This document shows positions 1 through 8,625 of a stretch of 47,869 nucleotides of DNA, in pieces. How positions within the stretch are numbered: the first letter of the stretch is position 1; each line of letters starts with the position of its first letter. The notes under the pieces are model-generated. The model was given only the letters and a program-made list of their open reading frames with translations, was not told where the DNA came from and made no database searches. Source of the DNA: Bacillota bacterium (lineage in GTDB: Bacteria > Bacillota > Clostridia > Oscillospirales > Ruminococcaceae); the NCBI GenBank assembly GCA_023412215.1, contig JAEYNX010000008.1, positions 1-47,869 on the forward strand, given 5' to 3'. A program made the translations under genes and the position numbers.

Positions 1-302
1 CTTAGCCTCTTAGCAACGAAAAGCCAGTTAAGATATGTACCAACGCCAAGGCCAATAGCGGTCCATACAGCCTCTTTCGTGCCCGCGACTGATACAAAGG
101 CCAGTCCCGGCAGGCCAGTCAACAGCCAGCCGCTCATATCGGATGCCTGCGCGCTCATGGCTGCTACCCATGGGTTAAGGCTTCTTCCACCCAATATATA
201 GTCTCCTATGGAGTTATTCTTGTTTATAAAGAAAAACCCAACACCCACCATCGCCGCAACATAAATAAAAAACACCAATAGAATAACCGTTGTATCCGAC
301 AT
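1..302 (-). CDS. putP: Sodium/proline symporter (PutP-like), N-terminal part
   Basis: The gene runs off the left edge; about 100 N-terminal residues are visible. The ATG at 302 follows an AAAGGGG ribosome binding site. The protein starts with a hydrophobic helix (VILLVFFIYVAAMVGVGF), then SIGDYILGGRSLNPWVAAMSA, GWLLTGLPG and a second helix ending GTYLNWLFVAKRLR. This pattern is characteristic of the sodium:solute symporter family and in particular of PutP, which imports proline with Na+ across the cytoplasmic membrane. It lies downstream of the PFOR gene on the same strand but has its own sigma-A-like promoter, so it is probably a separate unit. A related SSS substrate such as pantothenate is less likely from this N-terminus. 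Confidence 0.85.
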   Translation of the reverse strand, partial: MSDTTVILLVFFIYVAAMVGVGFFFINKNNSIGDYILGGRSLNPWVAAMSAQASDMSGWLLTGLPGLAFVSVAGTKEAVWTAIGLGVGTYLNWLFVAKRL

Positions 303-386
303 AAAGTACCCCTTTCATCCTCCGCACAAATGTTTTACCTATCCTCGGCATTGCATTTGTTCTTAGTAAAATTACTTATGTCACTT

Positions 387-415
387 ATTATACCTTTAAG
401 CAATAGTTTGTTCAA
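387..415 (-). promoter_or_regulatory. Sigma-A-like promoter of the putP-like gene
   Basis: Read on the minus strand, TTGAAC is separated by 17 bases from TATAAT, about 85 bases upstream of the symporter start. The 303-582 interval holds this promoter, the PFOR terminator and no gene that I can support. Confidence 0.6.
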
Positions 416-540
416 CAAATATCAGCACTTTATTCTAAATTTATTCTTTTAATAGTGGAATTTTTTTATCATTACTGCCGGACGTTCTCGTTTATTCCAT
501 CAAATCTTAGTTTTAAGCGCTTAAATGTCTATAAAGATTA

Positions 541-568
541 CAAGGGCGTCGCAGTAGCGACGCCCTTG
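541..568 (-). terminator. Rho-independent terminator of the PFOR gene
   Basis: A perfect 12-bp stem (CAAGGGCGTCGC / GCGACGCCCTTG) with an AGTA loop lies 15 bases beyond the PFOR stop codon. On the minus strand it is followed by a moderately T-rich stretch. Confidence 0.75.
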
Positions 569-582
569 TGCTTTGCGCAAGA

Positions 583-3500
583 CTATTTTGCTCTTTCGAC
601 CAACGATTCGTATTTGCTCTTTGCGTTTTCCGCAGCCTTCTGGAACAGAACCTTAGCTCTGTCAGGGAATGCACGCTCGAGCGAAGAATAGCGAACCTCA
701 TTTCTGAGGAATGCTTCATAATCCATAGTGGGCGCCTTAGAGTCAAGAATAAAGGGGTTCTTGCCCTCAAGTGCAAGCTTAGGATCATAACGGAACATAT
801 GCCAATAGCCAGCTGCTACAGCTTGTTTAATCTGAGCCTGAGAGCTGCCCATGCCGGCTTTAATGCCGTGGTTGATGCAGGGTGCGTAGCAAATAATCAA
901 AGAGGGGCCGTCATAAGCCTCTGCCTCAGCTAACGCCTTAACCGTCTGGTTGTAATCGGCACCCATCGCAACCTGAGCAACATAGATATAACCGTAGCTC
1001 ATGGCAATGGCGGCAAGATCTTTTTTCTTAACTTCTTTACCCGCAGCAGCAAACTGTGCTACCGCTCCGGTGGGGGTGGCCTTAGAAGACTGACCGCCGG
1101 TGTTGGAGTAAACCTCGGTATCGAATACAAGGATGTTTACATCCTCGTTCTGCGCGATAACATGGTCAAGGCCGCCGAAGCCGATATCGTATGCCCAGCC
1201 GTCGCCGCCCAGGATCCAGATGCTCTTCTTGGCGAGGTAATCCTTGTCTTTGAGAATATCCTTCGCAAGAGCGCTGCCGTTCTTCTCAAGCTCGGCAATC
1301 AGCTTCTCGGTGGCGATAGTATTCTCAGCGCCCTTATTGTAGGTGTCAAGGTAAGCGGCCGCAGCTGCCTTAAAGCCTGCGTCGGCAGTCTCGGCAAGTG
1401 CCTCCACCTTCGCGGAGAGGCGGCTTCTCAGCTGCTTCTGAGCGAGGTACATACCGTAGCCGTACTCGGCGTTGTCTTCAAACAGCGAGTTTGCCCAAGC
1501 GGGGCCAAAGCCCTTCTTGTTAACGGTGTAAGGAGTAGAAGGAGCGGAACCGCCCCAGATGGAGGAACAGCCGGTGGCGTTGGCGATATACATTCTGTCG
1601 CCGAACAGCTGGGTAGCGAGCTTCGCATAAGGAGTCTCGCCGCAGCCTGCGCATGCGCCGGAGAACTCGAGCAGAGGCTGCTTTAACTGGCTGCCCTTGA
1701 TGGTGGTGGGCTTAAACTTTTCAAGCGCCTCGGGCTTCTCGGGAAGCTCAAACGCATAGTTGAAAACATCCTGCTGAGCGGTCTGGGTCTCGATAGGCTT
1801 CATTACCAGCGCCTTGTTGCCGCCCTTGCCGGGGCATACGTTTGCGCAGGAGCCGCAGCCGGTGCAGTCCAGAACCGAAATCTGAATGCCGAACTTGTAG
1901 CCGGGCATACCGGTCATATCGGCGGTCTTGATGCCCTCGGGCGCGTTTGCGGCCTCCTCGGCGGTCATTACGAAGGGACGGTTAACCGCATGGGGGCAAA
2001 CATAGGCGCAGAAGGTGCACTGAATGCAGTTTTCGGGAATCCACTCGGGAACGTCCACCGCAATGCCGCGCTTCTCGTAAGCGGCGCTGCCCTGCGGGAA
2101 GGTGCCGTCGGCCATATCCACGAAGGTGGAAACGGGCAGCTTGTCGCCCAGCTGCTTGTTTACGGGAATTTCGATCTCGTTTACAAACTTCACGAGGTCG
2201 GCGCGCTTGCCGGTAGCTACATGAGACTTTACGTCGTCGGAGGCATTCGCCCATTCCGCGGGAACCTTCACCTCCACGATACCGTTTACACCGGCATCGA
2301 TAGCGGCATGGTTCATGGCGACGATCTTTTCGCCCTTCTTGCCGTAAGAAGCGGTAGCGGCGTCCTTCATATACTTAACGGCTTCATCGATCGGGATGAT
2401 GTCGGCAAGCTTGAAGAAAGCGGACTGCAGCACGGTGTTGATACGGCCGCCGAGGCCGATTTCCTTACCGATCTTCACGCCGTCGATGACGTAGAACTTG
2501 ATGTTGTTTTTGGCGATATAGCGCTTATCCTTTGCAGGAAGGTGCGCTTCAATCTCAGCGGCATCCCACTGGCAGTTGAGCAGGAAGGTGCCGCCCGCCT
2601 TGATGTCCTCTACCATGTCGTAGTGGCCAACATAAGCGGGGTTGTGGCAGGCCACAAAGTCGGCCTTGTTGATGAGGTAGGTGGAGTGGATGGGGGTCTT
2701 GCCAAAACGCAGGTGCGAGATGGTTACGCCGCCCGATTTTTTGGAGTCGTATGCGAAGTAAGCCTGCGCATACATGTCGGTGTGGTCGCCGATAATCTTG
2801 ATGGAGTTCTTGTTGGCGCCAACCGTACCGTCCGAGCCGAGGCCCCAGAACTTGCAGCTGGTCGTGCCCTTGGGGGTGGTGTCGGGGTTCTCGCCGATGG
2901 GCAGCGACAGATGGGTAACATCGTCCTCGATGCCAACGGTGAACTGCTTCTTGCTGGTATTGTTGTAAACCGCGATAATCTGCGCGGGAGTGGTATCTTT
3001 AGAGCCTAAGCCGTAACGGCCGGTGAATACGGGGATGCTTGCAAACTTGCTGTCCTTGATCGCGGCAACCACGTCAAGATAGAGCGGCTCGCCCAGCGCG
3101 CCGGGCTCCTTGGTGCGGTCGAGCACGGTAATCTGCTTTACGCTTGCGGGGATGGTATCGAGCAGATGCTTTACCGAGAACGGTCTGTACAGGCGAACCT
3201 TTACAAGGCCGTACTTGCCGCCCTTGGCATTTAAATAGTCGATGGTCTCGCCGATGGTCTCGCAAACCGAACCCATCGCGATGATCACATGCTCCGCGTC
3301 GGCAGCGCCGTAGTAGTTAAACAGCTTGTAATCGGTGCCGATCTTGGCGTTCACTACATCCATATACTGCTGGGCAAGCTCAGGCACCGCATCGTAGTAG
3401 GCGTTGCAGGCCTCTCTTGCCTGGAAGAAGATGTCGGGGTTCTGCGCGGTACCGCGAAGCACGGGGTGCTCGGGGTTTAACGCGCGGCGGCGGAACGCGT

Positions 3501-4101
3501 CGATCGCGTCCAGATCCGCCATGGAGGCGAGGTCTTCGTCGTTCCAAATCTGAATCTTCTGCAGCTCGTGAGAGGTTCTGAAGCCGTCGAAGAAGTTTAA
3601 GAAAGGCACGCGGCCTTTGATAGCGGTAAGGTGTGCTACGGGGGTTAAATCCATAACCTCCTGAACGCTGCTTTCGCACAGCATGGCAAAGCCGGTCTGG
3701 CGGCAAGCGTATACATCGGAATGGTCACCGAAGATGGAAAGCGCATGAGAAGCAAGCGCGCGGGCCGAAACGTTCAGCACGCAGGGCAGCAGCTCGCCTG
3801 CAATCTTGTACATGTTGGGGATCATGAGCAAAAGGCCCTGGGAAGCGGTAAAGGTGGTGGTTAAAGCACCAGCGGCCAGTGAGCCGTGAACCGTACCGGC
3901 GGCACCCGCCTCAGACTGCATCTCGGCTACCTTTACCTCGGTGCCGAAGATGTTTTTGCGGCCGTCGGCAGCCCACTTGTCGGTAACCTCAGCCATAACG
4001 GACGACGGTGTAATCGGGTAGATTGCAGCGACATCGGTGTAGGCGTAGGAAACGTGCGCGGCAGCATTGTTGCCGTCCATGGTTTTCATTTTTCTAGCCA
4101 T
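583..4101 (-). CDS. nifJ: Pyruvate:ferredoxin (flavodoxin) oxidoreductase
   Basis: This 1172-residue homodimer-type PFOR oxidatively decarboxylates pyruvate with CoA to acetyl-CoA and CO2 and reduces ferredoxin; it is central to anaerobic fermentation. All family domains are in order in one polypeptide: the N-terminal pyrimidine-binding domain (YPITPSS near residue 30), the gamma and linker domains, a ferredoxin domain with two 4Fe-4S motifs (CIQCTFCAYVCP near 690 and CTGCGSCANVCP near 745), the additional cluster ligands CAGCGE, and the thiamine-diphosphate site GDGWAYDIG near 965 followed by NTGGQSSK near 1000. The length is normal for the family. The ATG at 4101 has AAGGAGG ten bases upstream. 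It is monocistronic, with its own terminator and an unusually long leader of about 210 bases. Confidence 0.97.
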   Translation of the reverse strand: MARKMKTMDGNNAAAHVSYAYTDVAAIYPITPSSVMAEVTDKWAADGRKNIFGTEVKVAEMQSEAGAAGTVHGSLAAGALTTTFTASQGLLLMIPNMYKIAGELLPCVLNVSARALASHALSIFGDHSDVYACRQTGFAMLCESSVQEVMDLTPVAHLTAIKGRVPFLNFFDGFRTSHELQKIQIWNDEDLASMADLDAIDAFRRRALNPEHPVLRGTAQNPDIFFQAREACNAYYDAVPELAQQYMDVVNAKIGTDYKLFNYYGAADAEHVIIAMGSVCETIGETIDYLNAKGGKYGLVKVRLYRPFSVKHLLDTIPASVKQITVLDRTKEPGALGEPLYLDVVAAIKDSKFASIPVFTGRYGLGSKDTTPAQIIAVYNNTSKKQFTVGIEDDVTHLSLPIGENPDTTPKGTTSCKFWGLGSDGTVGANKNSIKIIGDHTDMYAQAYFAYDSKKSGGVTISHLRFGKTPIHSTYLINKADFVACHNPAYVGHYDMVEDIKAGGTFLLNCQWDAAEIEAHLPAKDKRYIAKNNIKFYVIDGVKIGKEIGLGGRINTVLQSAFFKLADIIPIDEAVKYMKDAATASYGKKGEKIVAMNHAAIDAGVNGIVEVKVPAEWANASDDVKSHVATGKRADLVKFVNEIEIPVNKQLGDKLPVSTFVDMADGTFPQGSAAYEKRGIAVDVPEWIPENCIQCTFCAYVCPHAVNRPFVMTAEEAANAPEGIKTADMTGMPGYKFGIQISVLDCTGCGSCANVCPGKGGNKALVMKPIETQTAQQDVFNYAFELPEKPEALEKFKPTTIKGSQLKQPLLEFSGACAGCGETPYAKLATQLFGDRMYIANATGCSSIWGGSAPSTPYTVNKKGFGPAWANSLFEDNAEYGYGMYLAQKQLRSRLSAKVEALAETADAGFKAAAAAYLDTYNKGAENTIATEKLIAELEKNGSALAKDILKDKDYLAKKSIWILGGDGWAYDIGFGGLDHVIAQNEDVNILVFDTEVYSNTGGQSSKATPTGAVAQFAAAGKEVKKKDLAAIAMSYGYIYVAQVAMGADYNQTVKALAEAEAYDGPSLIICYAPCINHGIKAGMGSSQAQIKQAVAAGYWHMFRYDPKLALEGKNPFILDSKAPTMDYEAFLRNEVRYSSLERAFPDRAKVLFQKAAENAKSKYESLVERAK

Positions 4102-4140
4102 AATTTATTATCCTCCTTATTGGTTTGACAAAGGAATGGG

Positions 4141-4157
4141 GCGGCAGCCACTGCCGC
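4141..4157 (-). other. GC-rich hairpin in the PFOR leader
   Basis: GCGGCAG-CCA-CTGCCGC forms a 7-bp stem between the candidate PFOR promoter and its ribosome binding site. It is not followed by a T-run, so I call it leader structure rather than a terminator. Nothing else in 4102-4673 beyond the two promoters listed is interpretable. Confidence 0.35.
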
Positions 4158-4320
4158 GGATAAAAGCAGGGATACATCTTACAAAAATACGGTGTATCGT
4201 ATTTTAACAAGCAGAAAATCTCTAATCGTATCTTCAAGGCCCAAAATGCCCTTCACGCGAAGCGCTTTGATCATATGTTAAAAACATAACAAAGTGGCTA
4301 ATTACAATTCACCATCTGAA

Positions 4321-4349
4321 ATTATAACTTGTTTACCCGGCAAAGTAAA
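4321..4349 (-). promoter_or_regulatory. Candidate PFOR promoter, long leader
   Basis: On the minus strand TTTACT, 17 bases, TATAAT. If used, transcription would start near 4314, giving a leader of about 210 bases before the PFOR ATG at 4101. A closer promoter was not obvious. Confidence 0.5.
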
Positions 4350-4599
4350 TATCCAAATAGCATATTAATAAATGAATTTTGAGTGAATTTTGGACAGATT
4401 AATGTATTGCAAATCTAGCCCCGCCTGCAGTTTCCAGTATTTAACCTGTAGCAAGGGTGCCCTGCACGGAATATCCAGAAAACCCGCCTAAACGCTTGCG
4501 CGGCTGCCGTGGGATACGGTCTTATCCCTGTGATTGAATGCAGACATGGAGCATACACTAAATTTACATGCGTTTTTTCAGAAATTTCCACCTGTAAGT

Positions 4600-4628
4600 T
4601 TGACAGAATTAAAAAAAATAGATATATT
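4600..4628 (+). promoter_or_regulatory. Sigma-A promoter of the CNNM/CorC gene
   Basis: Perfect TTGACA at 4600-4605, a 17-base spacer, and TATATT at 4623-4628. The predicted start lies about 40 bases before the ATG at 4674, which is preceded by AAGGAG. Confidence 0.75.
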
Positions 4629-4673
4629 AGTAATTGTACGATTCAAATCTTATTTTAAGGAGTAAAACGCAAC

Positions 4674-6029
4674 ATGGTAGACCCTGACGGTAGTATACTC
4701 AATATCGCCCTGCTGATTGTACTGATTCTTATTAATGCCTTTTTTGCGGGCAGCGAGATTGCGATTATTCAGGTCAACGACAACAAGGTACAGCGTATGG
4801 CTGAGGACGGCCATAAAAAAGCGCGTCTTCTGCTCAAGCTGGTTGAGGAACCTTCCTCCTTTCTGGCGACTATCCAGATTGGCGTAACCATCTCGGGCTT
4901 TCTGGCCTCCGCCGTGGCGGCCGACAGCTTTGCCGAGCCGATTGTAGCGGCTCTTAAAGACCGTGTACCCATTCCTGAGTCCCTCTTAAAGGGGATTACG
5001 GTAATTGTCATCACCCTTATTTTGTCCTATTTTACGCTGGTATTCGGCGAGCTTGCGCCAAAACGTATTGCGCTGCAAAATCCTGAGCGGTTTGCATTTC
5101 GCGTAGTCGGCCCGCTCACCGTTCTTTACAAGGCCACAAGGCCGTTTGTCTGGCTGCTTTCCACCTCCACCAACGGGATCGTCCGCCTGTTCGGCATCGA
5201 CCCGAACACCGAGCCGGAGCATGTTACCGAGGAAGAAATCCGCATGATGGTGGATGTGGGCAACGAAAAGGGCGTGATTGAGGAAAGCGAGAAGGAGATG
5301 ATCAACAACATCTTCGAGCTGGACGATATCACCGCCGCAGAAATCATGACCCACCGCACCGACATCTTTGCCGTGGAGGTGACCGACTCTATCGCCGACG
5401 TGGTAAAGCTCGCGATCGAGGAGGGCTACTCGCGTATTCCCGTATACGAGGACGACCTCGACAACATTTTGGGCGTCATCTATGTAAAAGACCTGCTTCG
5501 CCTGATCGGGCAGAAGGATGTGTCCTCGGCCCAGCTTTCGGACTTTATACGCCCCTCGCTGTATGTGCCCGAGAGCAACCATGTAAAAGAGCTGTTTAAA
5601 GAGTTTCAGGAGAAAAAGGTCCAGTTTGCCGTGGTGTGCGACGAATACGGCGGCACCAGCGGCATCATCACCATGGAGGACCTGCTGGAGGCCATCGTGG
5701 GTAATATTCAGGATGAATACGACCACGAGGAGGAGGAGTTCACGCAGGTGAACGACACCACCTTTACGGTGGACGGCTCCATCAATATCGAGGAGCTTTC
5801 GGACATCCTTGACGTGCAGCTGCCCGACGAGGGCGACTACGAGACCATCGCGGGCCTCATCATCGACATGCTCGGGCGCATCCCCGCCGAGGACGAACAC
5901 CCCGCCGTTGTGGTGAACAACGTGGAGTTTACGGTGCTGGCGGTGGAGGACCGGCGCATTGCGAGCGTGAAGGTGGTAAAGCTGCCCCCGCCGCCCGAGG
6001 AAGACGTGGAGGAGAAGAAGGAAGAATAG
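4674..6029 (+). CDS. CNNM/CorC (hemolysin C-type) membrane protein with CBS domains
   Basis: A 451-residue protein with the order typical of the HlyC/CorC (TlyC, YhdP/YugS) family: an N-terminal CNNM (DUF21) domain of four hydrophobic segments (about residues 5-200, starting ILNIALLIVLILINAFFAGSEIA), a pair of CBS domains (about 210-335, with MTHRTDIFAVE and GVIYVKDLLRLIG) and a C-terminal CorC_HlyC domain (about 350-435, with GGTSGIITMEDLLEAIVG). Members are membrane proteins linked to Mg2+ or other divalent cation transport, with the CBS pair sensing adenine nucleotides. The old name hemolysin does not imply toxicity. It is monocistronic, with its own promoter and terminator. The tail is rich in P and E. 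Confidence 0.93.
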   Translation: MVDPDGSILNIALLIVLILINAFFAGSEIAIIQVNDNKVQRMAEDGHKKARLLLKLVEEPSSFLATIQIGVTISGFLASAVAADSFAEPIVAALKDRVPIPESLLKGITVIVITLILSYFTLVFGELAPKRIALQNPERFAFRVVGPLTVLYKATRPFVWLLSTSTNGIVRLFGIDPNTEPEHVTEEEIRMMVDVGNEKGVIEESEKEMINNIFELDDITAAEIMTHRTDIFAVEVTDSIADVVKLAIEEGYSRIPVYEDDLDNILGVIYVKDLLRLIGQKDVSSAQLSDFIRPSLYVPESNHVKELFKEFQEKKVQFAVVCDEYGGTSGIITMEDLLEAIVGNIQDEYDHEEEEFTQVNDTTFTVDGSINIEELSDILDVQLPDEGDYETIAGLIIDMLGRIPAEDEHPAVVVNNVEFTVLAVEDRRIASVKVVKLPPPPEEDVEEKKEE

Positions 6030-6059
6030 GATAACGGTTTAAATAGATTACGATAGAGA

Positions 6060-6100
6060 CAGGCGCCCCGCGCAAAACGGGGCGCCTGTATTGTGTTTTA
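6060..6100 (+). terminator. Terminator of the CNNM/CorC gene
   Basis: An 11-bp G+C stem (CAGGCGCCCCG / CGGGGCGCCTG) is followed by TATTGTGTTTT. The first accessory island starts directly after it. Confidence 0.9.
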
Positions 6101-6121
6101 TAAAGAAATTTTTGATGGAGG

Positions 6122-6150
6122 GTTTCAAAATAGGATGTAAGTTTCTCTAT
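6122..6150 (+). promoter_or_regulatory. Candidate UviA/TcdR-type promoter of CHAP gene 1
   Basis: GTTTCA at 6122-6127, 17 bases, CTCTAT at 6145-6150. The same layout (GTT-x-CT, 17 bases, CTCTTT) precedes both sigma genes in this window (12067-12095 and 38867-38895), and a CTCTTT element lies at nearly the same distance from the M23 gene. The group 5 sigma factors (TcdR, UviA, BotR) are known to use a CTCTTT-like -10. The leader would be about 110 bases long. Assignment to these sigma factors is inference. Confidence 0.5.
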
Positions 6151-6266
6151 AACCTTATGTAAGCGAAATACCGAAAACAGTTCGTGGAGGTGCCAGCGTA
6201 CGGGGTGCGGAGATGAACGATGTTGGGTATAAAGCTTTCAAAATAAATATTAAAGGAGAAAATACT

Positions 6267-6674
6267 ATGCCCAACTTTAATTCCGCTGGTTACAAATCTC
6301 CAATAAATCCCTTCCCAAAGCCATATTGTACTTGGTATGCATTCGGAAGAATATATGAATTGGGAGGTAGTAAACTAAGCGTGACTGGATATGCCGGTTC
6401 TTGGTTCAATAATGCTCCGATGGGTAAAAGATACGATTCACCTTCTGCTCAGCGAGTAGCTTGTTGGAGTGGTGGCCCTGAAGGTGAAGGTCATGTAGGT
6501 GTTATTGAAAAGGTCTATAGCGATGGGTCCTTTGACTATTCCGAGGCCAATTATGATGCCGACGGTATTCTTGATACTACTAAGGATGGTGTAATTAGAA
6601 AGTTTGCTGATTTAGCCGCACTGCAAGCGCGATTCGGAAGCTCATTTACTTTCCAAGGTTTCATTGGAGTGTAA
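6267..6674 (+). CDS. Leaderless CHAP-domain peptidoglycan hydrolase-like protein 1
   Basis: A 135-residue protein. I start it at the ATG at 6267, which has TAAAGGAG eight bases upstream, rather than at the upstream ATG at 6213. The CHAP (NlpC/P60-like cysteine amidohydrolase/peptidase) signature is clear: the nucleophile region PYCTWYAFGR with Cys21, the GEGHVGVIEKV strand with His76, and YSEANY with Glu93/Asn95 as the third catalytic position. CHAP enzymes cut peptidoglycan stem or cross-bridge peptides. There is no signal peptide, transmembrane helix or wall-binding domain, so it would need a holin or lysis to leave the cell. It is A+T-richer than core genes. A terminator and then a convergent lipoprotein gene follow. 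Its final leader segment nearly matches that of the M23 gene at 40103. Confidence 0.85.
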   Translation: MPNFNSAGYKSPINPFPKPYCTWYAFGRIYELGGSKLSVTGYAGSWFNNAPMGKRYDSPSAQRVACWSGGPEGEGHVGVIEKVYSDGSFDYSEANYDADGILDTTKDGVIRKFADLAALQARFGSSFTFQGFIGV

Positions 6675-6682
6675 GCCCGTCC

Positions 6683-6720
6683 AATGAGGGTGGAAATCTC
6701 CACCCTCATTTATTTATTAT
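6683..6720 (+). terminator. Terminator of CHAP gene 1
   Basis: A perfect 12-bp stem (AATGAGGGTGGA / TCCACCCTCATT) with a 4-base loop, followed by a T-rich tract. It lies between the convergent CHAP and lipoprotein genes. Confidence 0.88.
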
Positions 6721-6825
6721 CTATTATCAAGGAGAATATAAATTACTTGAAGCCGACAACGCTCCTCTTATAACAGCTCTAGGTATATTTACATCGGAAA
6801 ACATACTAATTTGAAGAATGTAAAA

Positions 6826-7494
6826 TCATATTATCTTTTGATACTCACAGGAAATATATTTAAAACCTTCTTCTACAAACTTGATTTTTATAAAACCGCG
6901 CGAAAACAATTGATCTATTGGGCCACGAATATCATAAAATAACGTCAACAAATTTTTATCCTGTTTAGCATCGGTCACAACGATATATGAGGTTGCTCCA
7001 ATACCATACCCAAAAGAATAGCAATCGGTTTCTGCATTATAGTTATACGCTTCCCGAATATGCTTGGATGACACATCAAAATAACTCTGAATACCTTTTT
7101 CCACCTCTTTTGCGGGAAGCTGCAGTATATCGAACCAGCCGTCAGGATATTTTTTATATAAAATCTCTAGCAAAAAAAAATTTGTAAAGCTATCTGCCGG
7201 AATTTCCTCCGCGTTTTTCCAAGTTACAGACAAAACTCCCGTCCGAGCTGCCGAGGCCAGATACTTTTCGCTGTAGAGGTTCGTGAGTTCTTCCTCCTTC
7301 GGGTTTTTCTCATAAGGTGTTATTTCGCTGGCCGTTTCTTCGCTGGAGACTTCCACGGTGGGGTTCTTACTGCTAGATTCTACCGCCGCTTGCGAAGAAA
7401 TACCGCGATTGTCCGTGCTTGAAACTACAGGCACATCGGCGGCGCAGCCGCATAAAAAGATTACCACTGTTATAATAAGGGCTAAATAGCGCAT
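6826..7494 (-). CDS. Lipoprotein A of the island family, candidate immunity protein
   Basis: A 222-residue predicted lipoprotein. The ATG at 7494 gives a short signal peptide (MRYLALIITVVIFLCGC) with a lipobox at Cys17; an upstream TTG at 7512 is possible. A Ser/Glu/Pro-rich linker precedes a globular part carrying features shared with the other island lipoproteins: W-x-x-AEEIPAD, a Val-Glu-x-x-Ile-Gln helix ending FDVS-x-x-HIREAYNYN, a Gly-rich turn (FGYGIG) and a closing strand GFKYISCEYQ. It is closely related to the gene at 9399. I do not recognise a named family. It is convergent to CHAP gene 1, which suggests, but does not prove, a protective or inhibitory role at the outer face of the membrane. 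Confidence 0.8.
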   Translation of the reverse strand: MRYLALIITVVIFLCGCAADVPVVSSTDNRGISSQAAVESSSKNPTVEVSSEETASEITPYEKNPKEEELTNLYSEKYLASAARTGVLSVTWKNAEEIPADSFTNFFLLEILYKKYPDGWFDILQLPAKEVEKGIQSYFDVSSKHIREAYNYNAETDCYSFGYGIGATSYIVVTDAKQDKNLLTLFYDIRGPIDQLFSRGFIKIKFVEEGFKYISCEYQKII

Positions 7495-7632
7495 CTGGGC
7501 ACCTACTTTCAAAAGATTTCTTATCTACCCCTGGAGGCTAATTCTTTTATTTGCTCCAAAACTTTTATTCGTAACAATCTGTATTGATTCAACTACCGGA
7601 TTAAGTAATACCAAGTAAGGGCTTCCCCTATT

Positions 7633-7833
7633 TTGCGTTATTGGCATTTCAGGTTTTATACGCCTGGTGGTTATGGGCATGTCGCCTGGGTTCTATGGGA
7701 TAATGGAGACGGCACCATGGACATTTCTGAATCCAACCGGCCGATCGGTCAAGGCCCAACTAATCGAACTATCACTATCGGCGATCGTGGTGCGAAAGGG
7801 AATTATGATTTTCCAGGATCTGTATCCCCCTAA
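7633..7833 (+). pseudogene. Remnant of a CHAP-domain gene (C-terminal half)
   Basis: About 66 codons read YTPGGYGHVAWVLWDNGDG and then DISESNRP, which is the His and Asn/Glu half of a CHAP domain. The half that should carry the catalytic Cys is absent, there is no credible ATG or ribosome binding site, and no CTCTTT promoter is seen. A terminator follows and a convergent lipoprotein gene lies next to it, as for the intact CHAP genes. I read it as a truncated hydrolase gene whose partner lipoprotein survived. Confidence 0.7.
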
Positions 7834-7840
7834 TTTTATT

Positions 7841-7864
7841 AAAGAGCCTCTAAGGAGGCTCTTT
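7841..7864 (+). terminator. Terminator after the CHAP remnant
   Basis: A perfect 10-bp stem (AAAGAGCCTC / GAGGCTCTTT) with a TAAG loop. It persists after the truncated gene. Confidence 0.75.
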
Positions 7865-7912
7865 ATCTTACTAATCATATTTATCAGCATGATTTTCTGT
7901 TACTTCAACAGA

Positions 7913-8506
7913 TTAAACGCGATAGATGTCATTGACTTTTTCTAAAAGCACATTTCCCGCAAACGCTGTATCATTTCCGTCTCCGCTTCCTGCCATTTTC
8001 CCCCATATTACACGAAAAGAAACTGTTGTTTTGTCCTTCTCCTGCGATATTGCATCAATTCTCAAGAATTCTTCGATCTGTGAAGATGCCATATCAAGAA
8101 AAATATCGGGTGATACTTCATAATTATTCTCGCTCGCATTATACTCTGCCATTTGTTGCAGAAAATGAGTAGATACATTAAAATACTGTTGAATAAACGA
8201 CTCAAAAGTGGAGGCGGGAATCTTTGAAGGATAATTAGGATTCATCATACAATAAAACCATAAAAATGATTGGTCATATTTATGCGCTTCGTCCTCCACT
8301 TCATTCCACGTATTTCCAATTATACCGGCAGCAAAAAGAGCATTTACTACTTTTTGAATTTCGATTTTTTCTACATCCGGAATGGATACGGATGCCATAG
8401 ATGAGGTGTATAAAGCAGATGAAGAAAACTTGGTTTTTGTACTACCACAAGAAAGCAGATTAAGTAATAGCAAGCCGGCAAAAAGGACTACAAGAAGTTT
8501 TTTCAT
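7913..8506 (-). CDS. Lipoprotein B of the island family
   Basis: A 197-residue predicted lipoprotein starting at the ATG at 8506 (upstream GGGGGAAGG); the signal peptide MKKLLVVLFAGLLLLNLLSC ends in a lipobox Cys at residue 20. The mature part is the most divergent of the island set but keeps the order W-N-E-V, P-x-S-T-FESFIQQYFNVSTHFLQQMAEYN, and a final strand similar to the others. It is encoded convergently to the CHAP remnant. It is A+T-rich like the rest of the island. The function is unknown; it is a possible orphan immunity protein. Confidence 0.78.
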   Translation of the reverse strand: MKKLLVVLFAGLLLLNLLSCGSTKTKFSSSALYTSSMASVSIPDVEKIEIQKVVNALFAAGIIGNTWNEVEDEAHKYDQSFLWFYCMMNPNYPSKIPASTFESFIQQYFNVSTHFLQQMAEYNASENNYEVSPDIFLDMASSQIEEFLRIDAISQEKDKTTVSFRVIWGKMAGSGDGNDTAFAGNVLLEKVNDIYRV

Positions 8507-8625
8507 TATAACGCCTTCCCCCAATTTTTACAGGTAACCATTCACGCGCTGAAAAAACATAAGAATACTAAGACTTATTGCTATACACATCAGATTGATT
8601 ATTATGGTTAATCTATAACTGGCTA

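Noticed and set aside
1990..3009. Long open frame on the plus strand opposite PFOR
   Set aside because: It mirrors the codon pattern of PFOR on the other strand; no ribosome binding site and no family motif.
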